From positions 1-24,104 of the forward strand of contig CADDYT010000095.1 in assembly GCA_902810755.1 (NCBI GenBank): a DNA stretch of 24,104 bases, given 5' to 3'. The DNA is from Chloroflexota bacterium (GTDB taxonomy: Bacteria; Chloroflexota; Ktedonobacteria; Ktedonobacterales; Ktedonobacteraceae). Positions 1 through 7,013 of the stretch are shown here, in pieces; position 1 is the stretch's first letter; every line of letters begins with the position of its first letter. The notes beneath the pieces were generated by a model. It did no database searches. It was not told the DNA's origin and worked only from the letters and a program-made list of their open reading frames with translations. The position numbers were made by a program, and so were the translations under genes.

Positions 1-3
1 CAC

Positions 4-32
4 TTCCAACACAGTCCCAAAAGCGGTATAAT
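4..32 (+). promoter_or_regulatory. Putative uvrC promoter
   Basis: A perfect -10 hexamer TATAAT lies at 27-32, with a weak -35 (TTCCAA, 4-9) at 17-bp spacing. Transcription would begin near 39-40, about 40 nt before the uvrC ATG. No palindromic operator is visible beside it. Confidence 0.5.
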
Positions 33-79
33 AGAGGAGCAAATTTTCTACTTTCCCGCAAACGTAAGTGAGCATCTCT

Positions 80-2110
80 ATGAACGAAAAAATACAATCT
101 GTCTTAAACTCGTTGCCGCATAAGCCGGGCATCTATCTGATGAAGGATGCTGAGGGGACGATTCTCTATGTGGGCAAGGCCATTTCGCTGTATAACCGCG
201 TGCGCTCCTATTTTCAGGAATCGACCGATCTGAGTCCCAAGAACCGCAGTATGGTGGCGAAAGTCGATGATATCGAGTTTGTGGTGGTCAAGAACGAGGT
301 CGAGGCGCTGGTGCTGGAAAGCAACTATATCAAGCAGTATCGCCCGAAATATAATGTGCTGCTGCGCGATGACAAGAACTATCCATATATCAAGGTCGCG
401 CTGACGGAGGATTTCCCCCGCGTCTACCGCGTGCGCAGCTTCCAGCGCGACGGCAACCGCTACTTTGGCCCCTATACCAATTCCGGCGCGGTCGATGCCA
501 CGCTCGACCTGCTCAACAAACTTTTCGCCTTCCGCACCTGCCGCTACGATGCCAGCGCGTGGGCGCCGCCGCGCGGCACGTTGCCCACGTTGCCTGCCAG
601 TGGAGAGCAAACGGGTAATGGCTCAAACGAAGCAGCCGTTGGCGAGGCCGCGAAAGGGGCGGCGACCGAATGGAAACAGAAGCTGCTGCCGCGCCCCTGC
701 ACGCAGTACTATATCCATCGTTGCATCGCGCCGTGCGTTGGCTATGCCACGCGAGAGGAGTATGATGCCGTCATTCAGCAGGTGATTCTCTTCCTGGAGG
801 GCAAGCACGACGAGGTGCTGAAGCAGCTTGAGAAGAAGATGGAGGAGGCGGCGGAAAACCTCAATTTCGAGGAGGCCGCGCGCATGCGCGACCGTATTAA
901 GGCCGTGGAGAGCATTCTGGAGAAGCAGCGTATCATCTCGACCGAGGGGCAGGACGATCAGGATGTGATCGCGCTGGCGAGCGGCGACGACGAGACCTGC
1001 GCCCAGGTGTTCTTCTTCCGCTCCGGCAAGCTGATCGGGCGCGAATACTTCATCCTGCAAGGCACACGCGACAGCAGCCCGGCGGAGGTGATGAGTTCGT
1101 TCCTGCAACAGTTCTACGAGACGGCGGCGCATATCCCGGCTGAAATCGTCGTCGAGGTGGAACCCGAAGATAAGGCTGTCATCCAGGCATGGCTGAAAGA
1201 ACGGCGCAAGGGCGCGCTCAGCATTAGCGAGCCGAAGCGCGGCGAGAAGCGGCGGCTGGTCGAGATGGTCAAACAGAACGCGCAGGAGGTATTGGAGCAG
1301 CAGCGCATCAAGTGGCTGACCGATAGCCAGAAGACGCAACTGGCGCTGGAAGAGTTGCAGGCCGCGCTCAACCTGGCCGCGCCGCCGCAGCGCATCGAAT
1401 GCTATGATATCTCCAACACGCAGGGAACCAACTCGGTCGGCGCGATGGTCGTCTTCGAGGGCGGGCGACCGAAGAATAGCGAGTACCGCCGCTTCAAGAT
1501 CAAGACCGTCGAAGGCCCCAACGACTTCGCCAGCCATCAGGAGGTGCTGCGCCGCCGTTTCCGCCGCGTTGCAAAGGCCGAGGCGGAGGCGATAGAGAAA
1601 GAGGCCGGAGAAAGCATGGGCGTCGAGCCGGTAGAGGAAGAGGGCGCCGGGCCAGCCGAACACGCCCACGACTGGGCTTTGCCTGACCTGATTATCATTG
1701 ACGGCGGCAAGGGACAGCTCAGCGCCGCGCTGGAAGTCCTGCACGAACTGCATGTCGACATCCCGACGGTGGGACTGGCAAAAGAGAACGAGGAAATTTT
1801 TATTCCCGGCTCGCCTGACCCCATCATCCTGCCGCGTTCGTCGCAGGGCCTCTACATGGTGCAGCGCATCCGTGACGAGGCGCACCGCTTCGGCATCACC
1901 TACCACCGCAAGCTGCGCTCTGACCGCACCTTCAAATCCGTGCTGGATGAGATTCCCGGCATCGGCCCCAGACGCAAACAGGCGCTCATGAAGCACTTCG
2001 GTTCCATCCGCGCCATCAGCGCCGCCAGCCTGGAAGAACTCGCCGCCCTCGACGGCATGAACCGCCAGGCCGCCGAAAAAGTCAAAGAGTATATCGGGCG
2101 TATCGAATAA
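80..2110 (+). CDS. uvrC: UvrABC excinuclease subunit C (UvrC)
   Basis: UvrC makes both incisions flanking a DNA lesion in nucleotide excision repair, after UvrA and UvrB have located the damage. Numbered from the ATG at 80 (676 aa), the N-terminal GIY-YIG nuclease has GIY at 17-19 and YVG at 30-32. A UvrB-binding UVR coiled coil spans about 250-280. The RNase H-like nuclease shows CYDISN near 443 and IDGGKGQ near 541, and tandem helix-hairpin-helix motifs begin at PGIG near 626. The ATG at 80 is preferred over the GTG at 68: it has a modest AAGTGA upstream and gives the usual 15-17 residue lead into GIY. Two low-complexity insertions, about 156-203 and 500-532, sit between conserved blocks and make the protein longer than typical 590-620 aa homologues. 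The reading frame is intact. Identification is very secure. Confidence 0.97.
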   Translation: MNEKIQSVLNSLPHKPGIYLMKDAEGTILYVGKAISLYNRVRSYFQESTDLSPKNRSMVAKVDDIEFVVVKNEVEALVLESNYIKQYRPKYNVLLRDDKNYPYIKVALTEDFPRVYRVRSFQRDGNRYFGPYTNSGAVDATLDLLNKLFAFRTCRYDASAWAPPRGTLPTLPASGEQTGNGSNEAAVGEAAKGAATEWKQKLLPRPCTQYYIHRCIAPCVGYATREEYDAVIQQVILFLEGKHDEVLKQLEKKMEEAAENLNFEEAARMRDRIKAVESILEKQRIISTEGQDDQDVIALASGDDETCAQVFFFRSGKLIGREYFILQGTRDSSPAEVMSSFLQQFYETAAHIPAEIVVEVEPEDKAVIQAWLKERRKGALSISEPKRGEKRRLVEMVKQNAQEVLEQQRIKWLTDSQKTQLALEELQAALNLAAPPQRIECYDISNTQGTNSVGAMVVFEGGRPKNSEYRRFKIKTVEGPNDFASHQEVLRRRFRRVAKAEAEAIEKEAGESMGVEPVEEEGAGPAEHAHDWALPDLIIIDGGKGQLSAALEVLHELHVDIPTVGLAKENEEIFIPGSPDPIILPRSSQGLYMVQRIRDEAHRFGITYHRKLRSDRTFKSVLDEIPGIGPRRKQALMKHFGSIRAISAASLEELAALDGMNRQAAEKVKEYIGRIE

Positions 2111-2135
2111 AGCGGTTAGCACTCTCCTGAGACGA

Positions 2136-2164
2136 TTGACAAGTTATCCTGAGCAAGTTACTAT
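2136..2164 (+). promoter_or_regulatory. Putative promoter of the zinc-ribbon gene
   Basis: A perfect -35 TTGACA (2136-2141) is followed after 17 bp by TACTAT (2159-2164). This gives a leader of about 120 nt before the ATG at 2293. The leader holds two short inverted repeats: GCGCGA/TCGCGC (2183-2201) and TATCAT/ATGATA (2261-2278), the latter directly before the ribosome-binding region. Confidence 0.55.
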
Positions 2165-2292
2165 ATTATTGGAAGTTGGGAAGCGCGAACCCAGGTCGCG
2201 CTGTTATAGAGAGTAGGCAACCTGTCTCTGGTCAGTCCAACGTAGCAGGAAGTTGTGCGTTATCATCGTAGTATGATAGGGGTATCTGGAAT

Positions 2293-2607
2293 ATGCCAAC
2301 ATATGAGTACGTGTGTCATGATTGCAACAATCGTTTTGAAAAATGGCAGAAAATGAGCGAAGCGCCGCTCACTACCTGTCCCACCTGCGGTGGCTCTATC
2401 CGCCGCGTTTTTTATCCCGCCGGAATTGTTTTTAAAGGTTCAGGTTTTTATAAGACGGATCATTCCGGAAGCGCGGGCGTGAACGGGCATACACATAGCG
2501 AGCAAAAGAGCGAGAGCAAGGCCGAGCCAGCCGCCACAGCCTCTTCAGCTTCCTCTGGCGAAAGCAAAGCGGCCAGCGCGACGGAAAGCAAAGCATCCTC
2601 AACCTAG
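2293..2607 (+). CDS. FmdB-type zinc-ribbon protein
   Basis: The 104-aa product opens with MPTYEYVCHDC, the hallmark of the FmdB/CxxC_CxxC_SSSS regulatory-protein family. The zinc ribbon uses C8-x2-C11 and C29-x2-C32. Residues 33-55 keep the family's RRVFYPAGIVFKGSGFYKTD segment. The tail from about 60 is a low-complexity run rich in Ser, Ala, Glu and Lys and probably disordered. The molecular role of the family is poorly defined; regulation of C1 metabolism has been proposed for FmdB itself. A structured leader and a good promoter precede it. The 70-codon gene 11 bp downstream is probably co-transcribed. The family call is firm and the function is not known. Confidence 0.88.
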   Translation: MPTYEYVCHDCNNRFEKWQKMSEAPLTTCPTCGGSIRRVFYPAGIVFKGSGFYKTDHSGSAGVNGHTHSEQKSESKAEPAATASSASSGESKAASATESKASST

Positions 2608-2618
2608 AGAGAAAAACG

Positions 2619-2831
2619 ATGCCCGAATCGGTACTCGCATCCATGCAGAGGCGGCAAATCGAAATCACCGTCGGCGAGCTGCTGCTCACCAGCGATCATT
2701 ATATGCGCCAGGAGATCATCGAGCGCCTGCGCCACCTGATCGCGCACGCCGATCCCAGCCTCGATAAATCCCAGTTGAGTGAATTCGCACTGGAAGAATT
2801 ACAGGAGTTGAATCTCATCCCACCAGAATAG
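2619..2831 (+). CDS. Small helical hypothetical protein
   Basis: This 70-aa protein is not recognised. It is predicted to be almost entirely helical and charged, with no membrane segment, no cysteine and no catalytic motif. It starts 11 bp after the zinc-ribbon gene, with a purine-rich AGAGAG just upstream of the ATG, so translation in the same operon is likely. The codon pattern and GC-rich third positions match the neighbours. It could be a small regulatory or adaptor protein, but the sequence gives no direct clue. Confidence 0.6.
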   Translation: MPESVLASMQRRQIEITVGELLLTSDHYMRQEIIERLRHLIAHADPSLDKSQLSEFALEELQELNLIPPE

Positions 2832-2872
2832 GGGATTTTCTATAGGATAAAACTCCTAGTGGTCTGGTGTTT

Positions 2873-2903
2873 TTGCACATTCTGGTATGTCAGAATGTAT
2901 ACT
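2873..2903 (+). promoter_or_regulatory. Putative kinase promoter with an inverted repeat in the spacer
   Basis: A -10 of TATACT (2898-2903) lies 19 bp after a weak -35 (TTGCAC, 2873-2878). A perfect 7-bp inverted repeat, CATTCTG and CAGAATG with a 6-nt gap, fills 2878-2897 between them. That is the position of many repressor operators. The leader to the kinase ATG would be about 85 nt. Confidence 0.35.
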
Positions 2904-2992
2904 AAGCACAGGGGGTTCTGTAGCGTGGGAGATACAGGGGCCTCCGGCGATTGCGTTTTTACTGCCGGTGAGCGGAGCAAGCAGGTAGAGAC

Positions 2993-3793
2993 ATGCAGGT
3001 GCAGCGCGAGCAGTCCAACGAAGAGATTATTGCGGCCTTACAACGTCAGATCACAGAACTGAGTGCATCCAATCTCGCTCTCAAAGAGCAGCTAGAGCGG
3101 CGCGAGCAATTCAACGCGATGGTTGCTCATGAATTGCGTGGCCCGCTGACCCCCATTATCAACTACGCGGAACTGCTGACGCGCCCGAATTTGAAGCCGG
3201 AGGCAGTTGCGCGACGCGCCCAGATCATTATGAGCCAGGCGCGCCGCCTGGAACGGCTCGTCAACGATCTGCAAGACGCCTCGCGTCTCTCTGATGGTCA
3301 GTTCATGCTCGAGCGCGCCCCCTGCGATATCGCTGCGCTGGCCCGTGAAGTGGTGGAGCAGCTCAGCCCGGTGGCTCCCTACCACAGATTCACCATCGAG
3401 ACACCCACCGAACCCGTTACCGGCAACTGGGACGCGGGCCGCCTGCAACAGGCGCTCGGCAACCTGCTCGATAACGCCATCAAATACTCAGATGAAGGCA
3501 CTACCATTACCGTGCGTATCACCGTCTGCGAGCAACCGGTAGCGCAGGTGCAGGAAAGCAAACGGGTGGTGCGTATCAGCGTCCATAATCAGGGCGCAGG
3601 CATTCCTCCGGCCGAGGTGGGGCAATTATTCCGTCCCTACGGTCGCCTGCAAAGCAGCGCCGGCCATCAAGGCTCCGGCCTCGGCCTCTACATCACTAAA
3701 TGCATCATCGACGCCCACAACGGCACGCTCCAACTCGAAGCCCCCACCCCCGAAACACCGGGAACGACGTTCTCGTTTGATCTGCCAGTGTAA
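2993..3793 (+). CDS. Soluble sensor histidine kinase (HisKA-HATPase_c)
   Basis: This 266-aa kinase has no transmembrane segment and no recognisable PAS, GAF or HAMP domain. Residues 1-40 form a probable coiled coil. The HisKA dimerisation helix follows, with the phospho-accepting H46 in MVAHELRGPL. The ATP-binding domain has the N box (LGNLLDNAIKYS, about 156-167), a G1-like NQGAGI near 202, and a G2 box GSGLGL near 225. The first Asp of the usual DxGxG G1 motif is Asn here. The ATG is preceded by AGGTAGAG. No response regulator is adjacent, so it is an orphan kinase. It probably senses a cytoplasmic or partner-delivered signal through the coiled coil. The kinase call is firm; signal and partner are unknown. 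Confidence 0.9.
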   Translation: MQVQREQSNEEIIAALQRQITELSASNLALKEQLERREQFNAMVAHELRGPLTPIINYAELLTRPNLKPEAVARRAQIIMSQARRLERLVNDLQDASRLSDGQFMLERAPCDIAALAREVVEQLSPVAPYHRFTIETPTEPVTGNWDAGRLQQALGNLLDNAIKYSDEGTTITVRITVCEQPVAQVQESKRVVRISVHNQGAGIPPAEVGQLFRPYGRLQSSAGHQGSGLGLYITKCIIDAHNGTLQLEAPTPETPGTTFSFDLPV

Positions 3794-3878
3794 AAGCATA
3801 GCATCTCCTCCCACTTTCCGTTATAATGCACAGTACAAACGGAGAGCTTTTACAGATGCTAGTGAAAGGGGTCGTGCT

Positions 3879-4625
3879 ATGGAGCAGACCGACAAAGAGA
3901 CGCCTGCGCAGACGAAACCGGCGAACACTGCCAGTACCACCAACACCGCTAACAGGCCCAGGAAGATACCGCATCCGGGCCAGACACTCGATCTGGAGAT
4001 ATTCCATAAGGCGTGGGTATCGCGGTGGACGGCTATTGCCGGCGCGCTGCTCATCGGCGTCCTCTACGCCTTTTTACCGGATAATCTAAGGGTCGGGCCG
4101 CCCTGGCTCTTGCTGGTGATTGAGGTCGTGCTGTTCTTGCCGGTTGCCTCATCCTGGGCAACCAGCAATTTCCTGTCATATAATCTTATCCGCACGTTGA
4201 GCCTGATTGTGCTGGGCTTTGCCGCGCTGGGAGTGGCGATTAGCCTGGTCTTGCTCATCAGGACGCTACAAAATATCTCGCAACCGGGCGTGTTGTTGCG
4301 CTCGGCGGGGCTGCTCTGGGTCTCCAACGTCCTCGTCTTTGGCCTCATCTACTGGGAGATCGATGGCGGCGGCCCGCGAGCGCGCCATATGAAGGGGCAT
4401 CGCGCCGCCGATTTCATGTTTCCACAGCAGGCCATCAACGAGCTTGATAACTGGATACCGCTTTTCTTTGACTATCTGTTCGTGGCCTTCACGGGAGCCA
4501 CTGCCTTCAGCCCGACCGATACCTACCCATTGACACGTCGCGCCAAAGCCCTCATGATGCTCGAAGGCACTCTCTCTTTGCTGATCGTCGCTATTCTGAT
4601 CGGGCGCGTGGCGAACATTTTCTGA
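3879..4625 (+). CDS. DUF1345-like multi-pass membrane protein
   Basis: Read from the ATG at 3879 the protein has 248 aa. That ATG has AAAGGGG 7 nt upstream, and a TATAAT at 3822-3827 would place the promoter inside the longer open frame, which argues against an earlier start. A Pro/Thr-rich hydrophilic N-terminus (1-40) is followed by about six hydrophobic segments near 51-67, 76-95, 104-128, 142-160, 192-210 and 225-247. The segment around 197-215 (FDYLFVAFTGATAFSPTDT) followed by a basic Thr-Arg-Arg loop resembles the signature of DUF1345 membrane proteins. A WEIDGGGP motif lies at 159-166. Function is unknown. The gene is convergent with the TerC gene 12 bp away. Confidence 0.75.
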   Translation: MEQTDKETPAQTKPANTASTTNTANRPRKIPHPGQTLDLEIFHKAWVSRWTAIAGALLIGVLYAFLPDNLRVGPPWLLLVIEVVLFLPVASSWATSNFLSYNLIRTLSLIVLGFAALGVAISLVLLIRTLQNISQPGVLLRSAGLLWVSNVLVFGLIYWEIDGGGPRARHMKGHRAADFMFPQQAINELDNWIPLFFDYLFVAFTGATAFSPTDTYPLTRRAKALMMLEGTLSLLIVAILIGRVANIF

Positions 4626-4640
4626 TAGAGCCTTGCTCTA
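4626..4640. terminator. Short hairpin between convergent genes
   Basis: A perfect 6-bp inverted repeat (TAGAGC/GCTCTA, 3-nt loop) fills the 12-bp gap between the convergent genes and includes the TerC stop codon. It has no T-run, so termination activity is uncertain. Confidence 0.25.
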
Positions 4641-5396
4641 CGCTTGCTCCGTTTCTGTTGACCTGCTCTCATGCAAGCGCAGCAGCACGTCGGCGAGAAG
4701 GACGATGGCGAAGGCGACGACGGGAATGACCAGTTGTGTCCAGGGGTACTGACTGAGCAGGGGGCCGAGGCGCAGGTCGTTGAGAATCATGTTCGCGCCC
4801 GCCCAGGCCAGCACGAGGGCTGCGCCATCCAGCAGCCAGGGCAGCAGACCGATCAATTCGGACACGAGCGCGCTGCCGAACAGGAGAATAATGACGCTGA
4901 ACACGATGCCCGTTGTCAGCAGGGTCAGGTTGCCCCGCGCCAGGCCGCCAACGGCGAGAACGTTGTCCAGGCTCATAGTCACATCAGCCGCCAGGATGGT
5001 CAACACCGCCGGTAACAGGCCTGGCGCGGGTTGTCTACCGCCGGGCTTGCCGCATTCTGTCAGGAGCGTTTCGTCTGTTGTCTCTTTCGCCGCCGTCGTC
5101 TGTGCCAGGGAGGGCTTTACGGCAGGCATTTTCTCTCTGCGCGCCGCCAGCAAACGAATGGCGATGAGGAGGAGCAGGAAACCACCCAGCGCCTGTAAGA
5201 GGGGAAGCTGGAGCAGTAGCGTGGTGAGAATGGCGAAGACGAGGCGCAGAACAATGGCCGCGCCGCCGCCCAGCAGGACAGCAAGTCGTCGCCTTTGCAG
5301 ACCGGCAGCGATCGCGCCGATGACCAGCGCGTTATCCCCGCTCAGAATCAAATCCACCAGCAGGATGCCGCCCACCACACTCAGTATATCCAGCAA
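4638..5396 (-). CDS. TerC family integral membrane protein (YjbE/YkoY type)
   Basis: This 252-aa membrane protein carries the two TerC signature blocks: DLILSGDNALVIG near residues 15-27 (D15, D21, N22) and AADVTMSLDNVLAVGG near 136-151 (D138, D144, N145). A hydrophilic cytoplasmic loop at about 86-125 separates the two halves. Related Bacillus proteins are linked to manganese export, and the paired acidic residues are thought to contribute to metal handling; the substrate here is inferred only. The start is a TTG at 5396 with AAAGGAG ending 8 nt upstream, and no in-frame ATG fits better. A 12-codon ORF with a stronger ribosome-binding site overlaps this start, suggesting translational coupling. 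I looked for a manganese riboswitch upstream and did not find one. Confidence 0.88.
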   Translation of the reverse strand: MLDILSVVGGILLVDLILSGDNALVIGAIAAGLQRRRLAVLLGGGAAIVLRLVFAILTTLLLQLPLLQALGGFLLLLIAIRLLAARREKMPAVKPSLAQTTAAKETTDETLLTECGKPGGRQPAPGLLPAVLTILAADVTMSLDNVLAVGGLARGNLTLLTTGIVFSVIILLFGSALVSELIGLLPWLLDGAALVLAWAGANMILNDLRLGPLLSQYPWTQLVIPVVAFAIVLLADVLLRLHESRSTETEQA

Positions 5397-5419
5397 AAAC
5401 GTTGCTCCTTTCGTCTCAT
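5381..5419 (-). CDS. Possible leader peptide ORF overlapping the TerC start
   Basis: An ATG at 5419 opens a 12-codon frame (MRRKEQRFCWIY, then TGA). AGGAGGTGA, a complete match to the 16S anti-Shine-Dalgarno sequence, lies 4 nt upstream. The frame runs through the TTG start of the TerC gene in another register and stops 13 nt inside it. Ribosomes loading here would terminate beside the weak TTG, an arrangement consistent with translational coupling or attenuation. Whether the peptide is made is unproven. Confidence 0.4.
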   Translation of the reverse strand: MRRKEQRFCWIY

Positions 5420-5651
5420 CGCCTCACCTCCTCACCACCTGAAAATCCTCTTATTCCTGCGGTCTTATCTATCTACTTATGTGATACCTTTTCAGACGGC
5501 AAGAATCACCAGCAAAAGTGCCTAAAAGCCGGTCTGCAATTTTACTGACGCCGAAATAGCGCACATTTTTAATCGTATGATAAGGGTCAGGGCAGACAAA
5601 GAGAACTGGCGGCGACATGTCAGAGTCCGTTTCTCATGGCACTTGTTTTGC

Positions 5652-5680
5652 TTGACGCTGAGACCCCACTCACCTACAAT
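5652..5680 (+). promoter_or_regulatory. Promoter of the methyltransferase gene
   Basis: TTGACG (5652-5657) and TACAAT (5675-5680) are separated by 17 bp. Transcription would start near 5687. This rules out translation from upstream in-frame codons and supports the ATG at 5724. Confidence 0.65.
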
Positions 5681-5723
5681 GGAGAAGTCAGAGAGTATCA
5701 AACATCGAATAGGAGCGGAGGAC

Positions 5724-6575
5724 ATGGCTCAGCCTGCTGTTGTATTGTCGTATGTGCAGGTCGCGCCCCTGCTGGAGGCGCGGCGGAGGGGGGTAGCCCA
5801 GGTTGAGATCTCGCCCGACCTGGGGTTGACGAAGGTTCCGGCAGAGATCAACACCGAAGGGGTAACCTTTGCGAGTGGAGAACAGTTGAGCTGGGAACAG
5901 GTTGAGAAAATTCAGCGATCCGAGTCTGTGTGTTTCCTCGTGGAGTATGGGGTAGCGCGGCCTATCCAGGTTTTCTCCGGGGAGACGAATCGCCTGTGCA
6001 GCCTCTACCCGACCAGAGGGGCGCCGAGCATGCTCATCGGCGGCTTCGTCATGCACCGCGTCAAGGATATCGACCCCATACAGGATACGCTAAGGAAGGT
6101 GCGTACCCTTGCGCCGATCAGCGGGCGCGTGCTGGACACAGCCACCGGGCTGGGCTATACCGCCATCGAAGCCGCGAAAAGCGCGGACGAGGTTGTGACA
6201 ATTGAGCTTGATCCGGGCGCGCAGGAGATCGCGCGCCTCAATCCCTGGTCGCGGGGGCTTTTCGAGAATCCGAAGATCACGCAGTTGATGGGCGATGCCT
6301 TCGAGGTGGTGCCAGCCTTTGAGGATGAGAGTTTCACGCGCATTCTACATGATCCGCCCGCCTTCAGCCTGGCCGGTCAGCTCTATTCTGGCGAATTCTA
6401 TCGCCAGCTCTATCGCGTTCTCAGGCGCGGCGGTCGCCTTTTCCACTACATCGGCGACCTCAACAGCAAATCAGGCGGCACAGTAACAAAAGGGGTGCTG
6501 CGCCGCCTGCAAGAGGCCGGTTTCACGCGCATCACGCGCCGCCCCGAAGCGTTCGGCGTCGTCGCGTATAAATAA
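5724..6575 (+). CDS. SAM-dependent methyltransferase (class I, COG2521-like)
   Basis: From the ATG at 5724, preceded by AGGAGCGGAGG, the protein is 283 aa. The C-terminal half is a Rossmann-fold methyltransferase. Motif I is [11 protein letters not shown] (137-147), the acidic ribose-binding residue is E161 in VVTIELDPG, and motif IV is HDPPAF (209-214). An N-terminal domain of about 120 residues has no clear relative. The overall plan resembles predicted archaeal-type methyltransferases (COG2521). A DPP motif often marks methylation of an exocyclic or ring nitrogen, but the substrate here is unknown. It is transcribed alone from its own promoter and followed by a REP-like inverted repeat. 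The methyltransferase call is firm, the subfamily tentative. Confidence 0.85.
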   Translation: MAQPAVVLSYVQVAPLLEARRRGVAQVEISPDLGLTKVPAEINTEGVTFASGEQLSWEQVEKIQRSESVCFLVEYGVARPIQVFSGETNRLCSLYPTRGAPSMLIGGFVMHRVKDIDPIQDTLRKVRTLAPISGRVLDTATGLGYTAIEAAKSADEVVTIELDPGAQEIARLNPWSRGLFENPKITQLMGDAFEVVPAFEDESFTRILHDPPAFSLAGQLYSGEFYRQLYRVLRRGGRLFHYIGDLNSKSGGTVTKGVLRRLQEAGFTRITRRPEAFGVVAYK

Positions 6576-6586
6576 ATGAGCGCGAG

Positions 6587-6675
6587 CAGGCCAGCCGCAA
6601 GAGGTGGCCCTACTATATACGTCAGGCTCGGCTGGCGGATCGTGTAGAGTAGGGCCACCTCTTGCGGCTGGCCTG
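6587..6675. repeat. REP-like inverted pair, family A copy 1
   Basis: Two perfect 28-bp arms (6587-6614 and 6648-6675) in inverted orientation flank a 33-nt loop. Each arm is itself a small hairpin around the loop CGCAAGA, followed by the tail CTACT. The left copy continues with the full ATATACG tail, while the right copy has diverged there. It lies between the convergent methyltransferase gene and the 72-aa ORF and could act as a bidirectional terminator. Confidence 0.9.
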
Positions 6676-6682
6676 GGGGTTA

Positions 6683-6901
6683 TCACGCTGTTTTCTTCTG
6701 CCCTGCGAGGGACGCGCTCCGTTTCTTCCGACCGGTGTACTGGCGTGCCTGCGCTTGCGAGCAGCGATTGTATTCCTCAAGGGCCTGCATGTAGGTGGCA
6801 TACAGGTCCTCAAGCTCCTGCTCGCTGGCGCCGCGCTGTTCCGCCATCACCAGTTCATACCATCGCTGTTTCATACGCTGTTCAGCATATTCCAGCTTCA
6901 C
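6683..6901 (-). CDS. Small charged helical hypothetical protein
   Basis: This 72-aa protein is not recognised. It is predicted to form a helical hairpin over residues 1-50 (rich in Glu, Gln, Tyr and Met) with a basic tail from about residue 52 (TGRKKRS and a final GQKKT). It starts with GTG at 6901; AAAGGA lies upstream at a rather long spacing of about 12 nt. An internal ATG at residue 10 is a weaker alternative because it has no ribosome-binding site. It lies 112 bp downstream of the Rad52-like gene on the same strand, with a single REP-like unit between, so co-transcription is possible. The basic tail would suit nucleic-acid contact, but this is inference. Confidence 0.5.
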   Translation of the reverse strand: MKLEYAEQRMKQRWYELVMAEQRGASEQELEDLYATYMQALEEYNRCSQAQARQYTGRKKRSASLAGQKKTA

Positions 6902-6951
6902 GGGGTTGACATCCTTTCTGGCGGCATCATGTCACACGTCATGCTGCCTGG

Positions 6952-6986
6952 CAGGCCACCCGCAAGAGGTGGCCCTACTATATACG
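6952..6986 (+). repeat. Single REP-like unit, family A copy 2
   Basis: One unpaired unit with a perfect 7-bp stem (GGCCACC/GGTGGCC), loop CGCAAGA and the conserved tail CTACTATATACG. It lies between the 72-aa ORF and the Rad52-like gene. No inverted partner is visible nearby. Confidence 0.85.
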
Positions 6987-7013
6987 TGTCCGCTCTCAGC
7001 GTCATTCTGCTGC

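Noticed and set aside
623..2122. A 499-codon minus-strand open frame across uvrC
   Set aside because: It is antisense to a clearly identified uvrC, has Leu/Ala/Arg-rich composition without any domain, and arises from GC-rich third positions.
2859..3062. A 67-codon plus-strand frame before the kinase gene
   Set aside because: It covers the putative promoter, lacks a ribosome-binding site and overlaps the kinase start out of frame.
5397..5580. Manganese (yybP-ykoY) riboswitch upstream of the TerC gene
   Set aside because: I searched the minus-strand leader for its conserved loops and found no match; only the leader ORF is supported.
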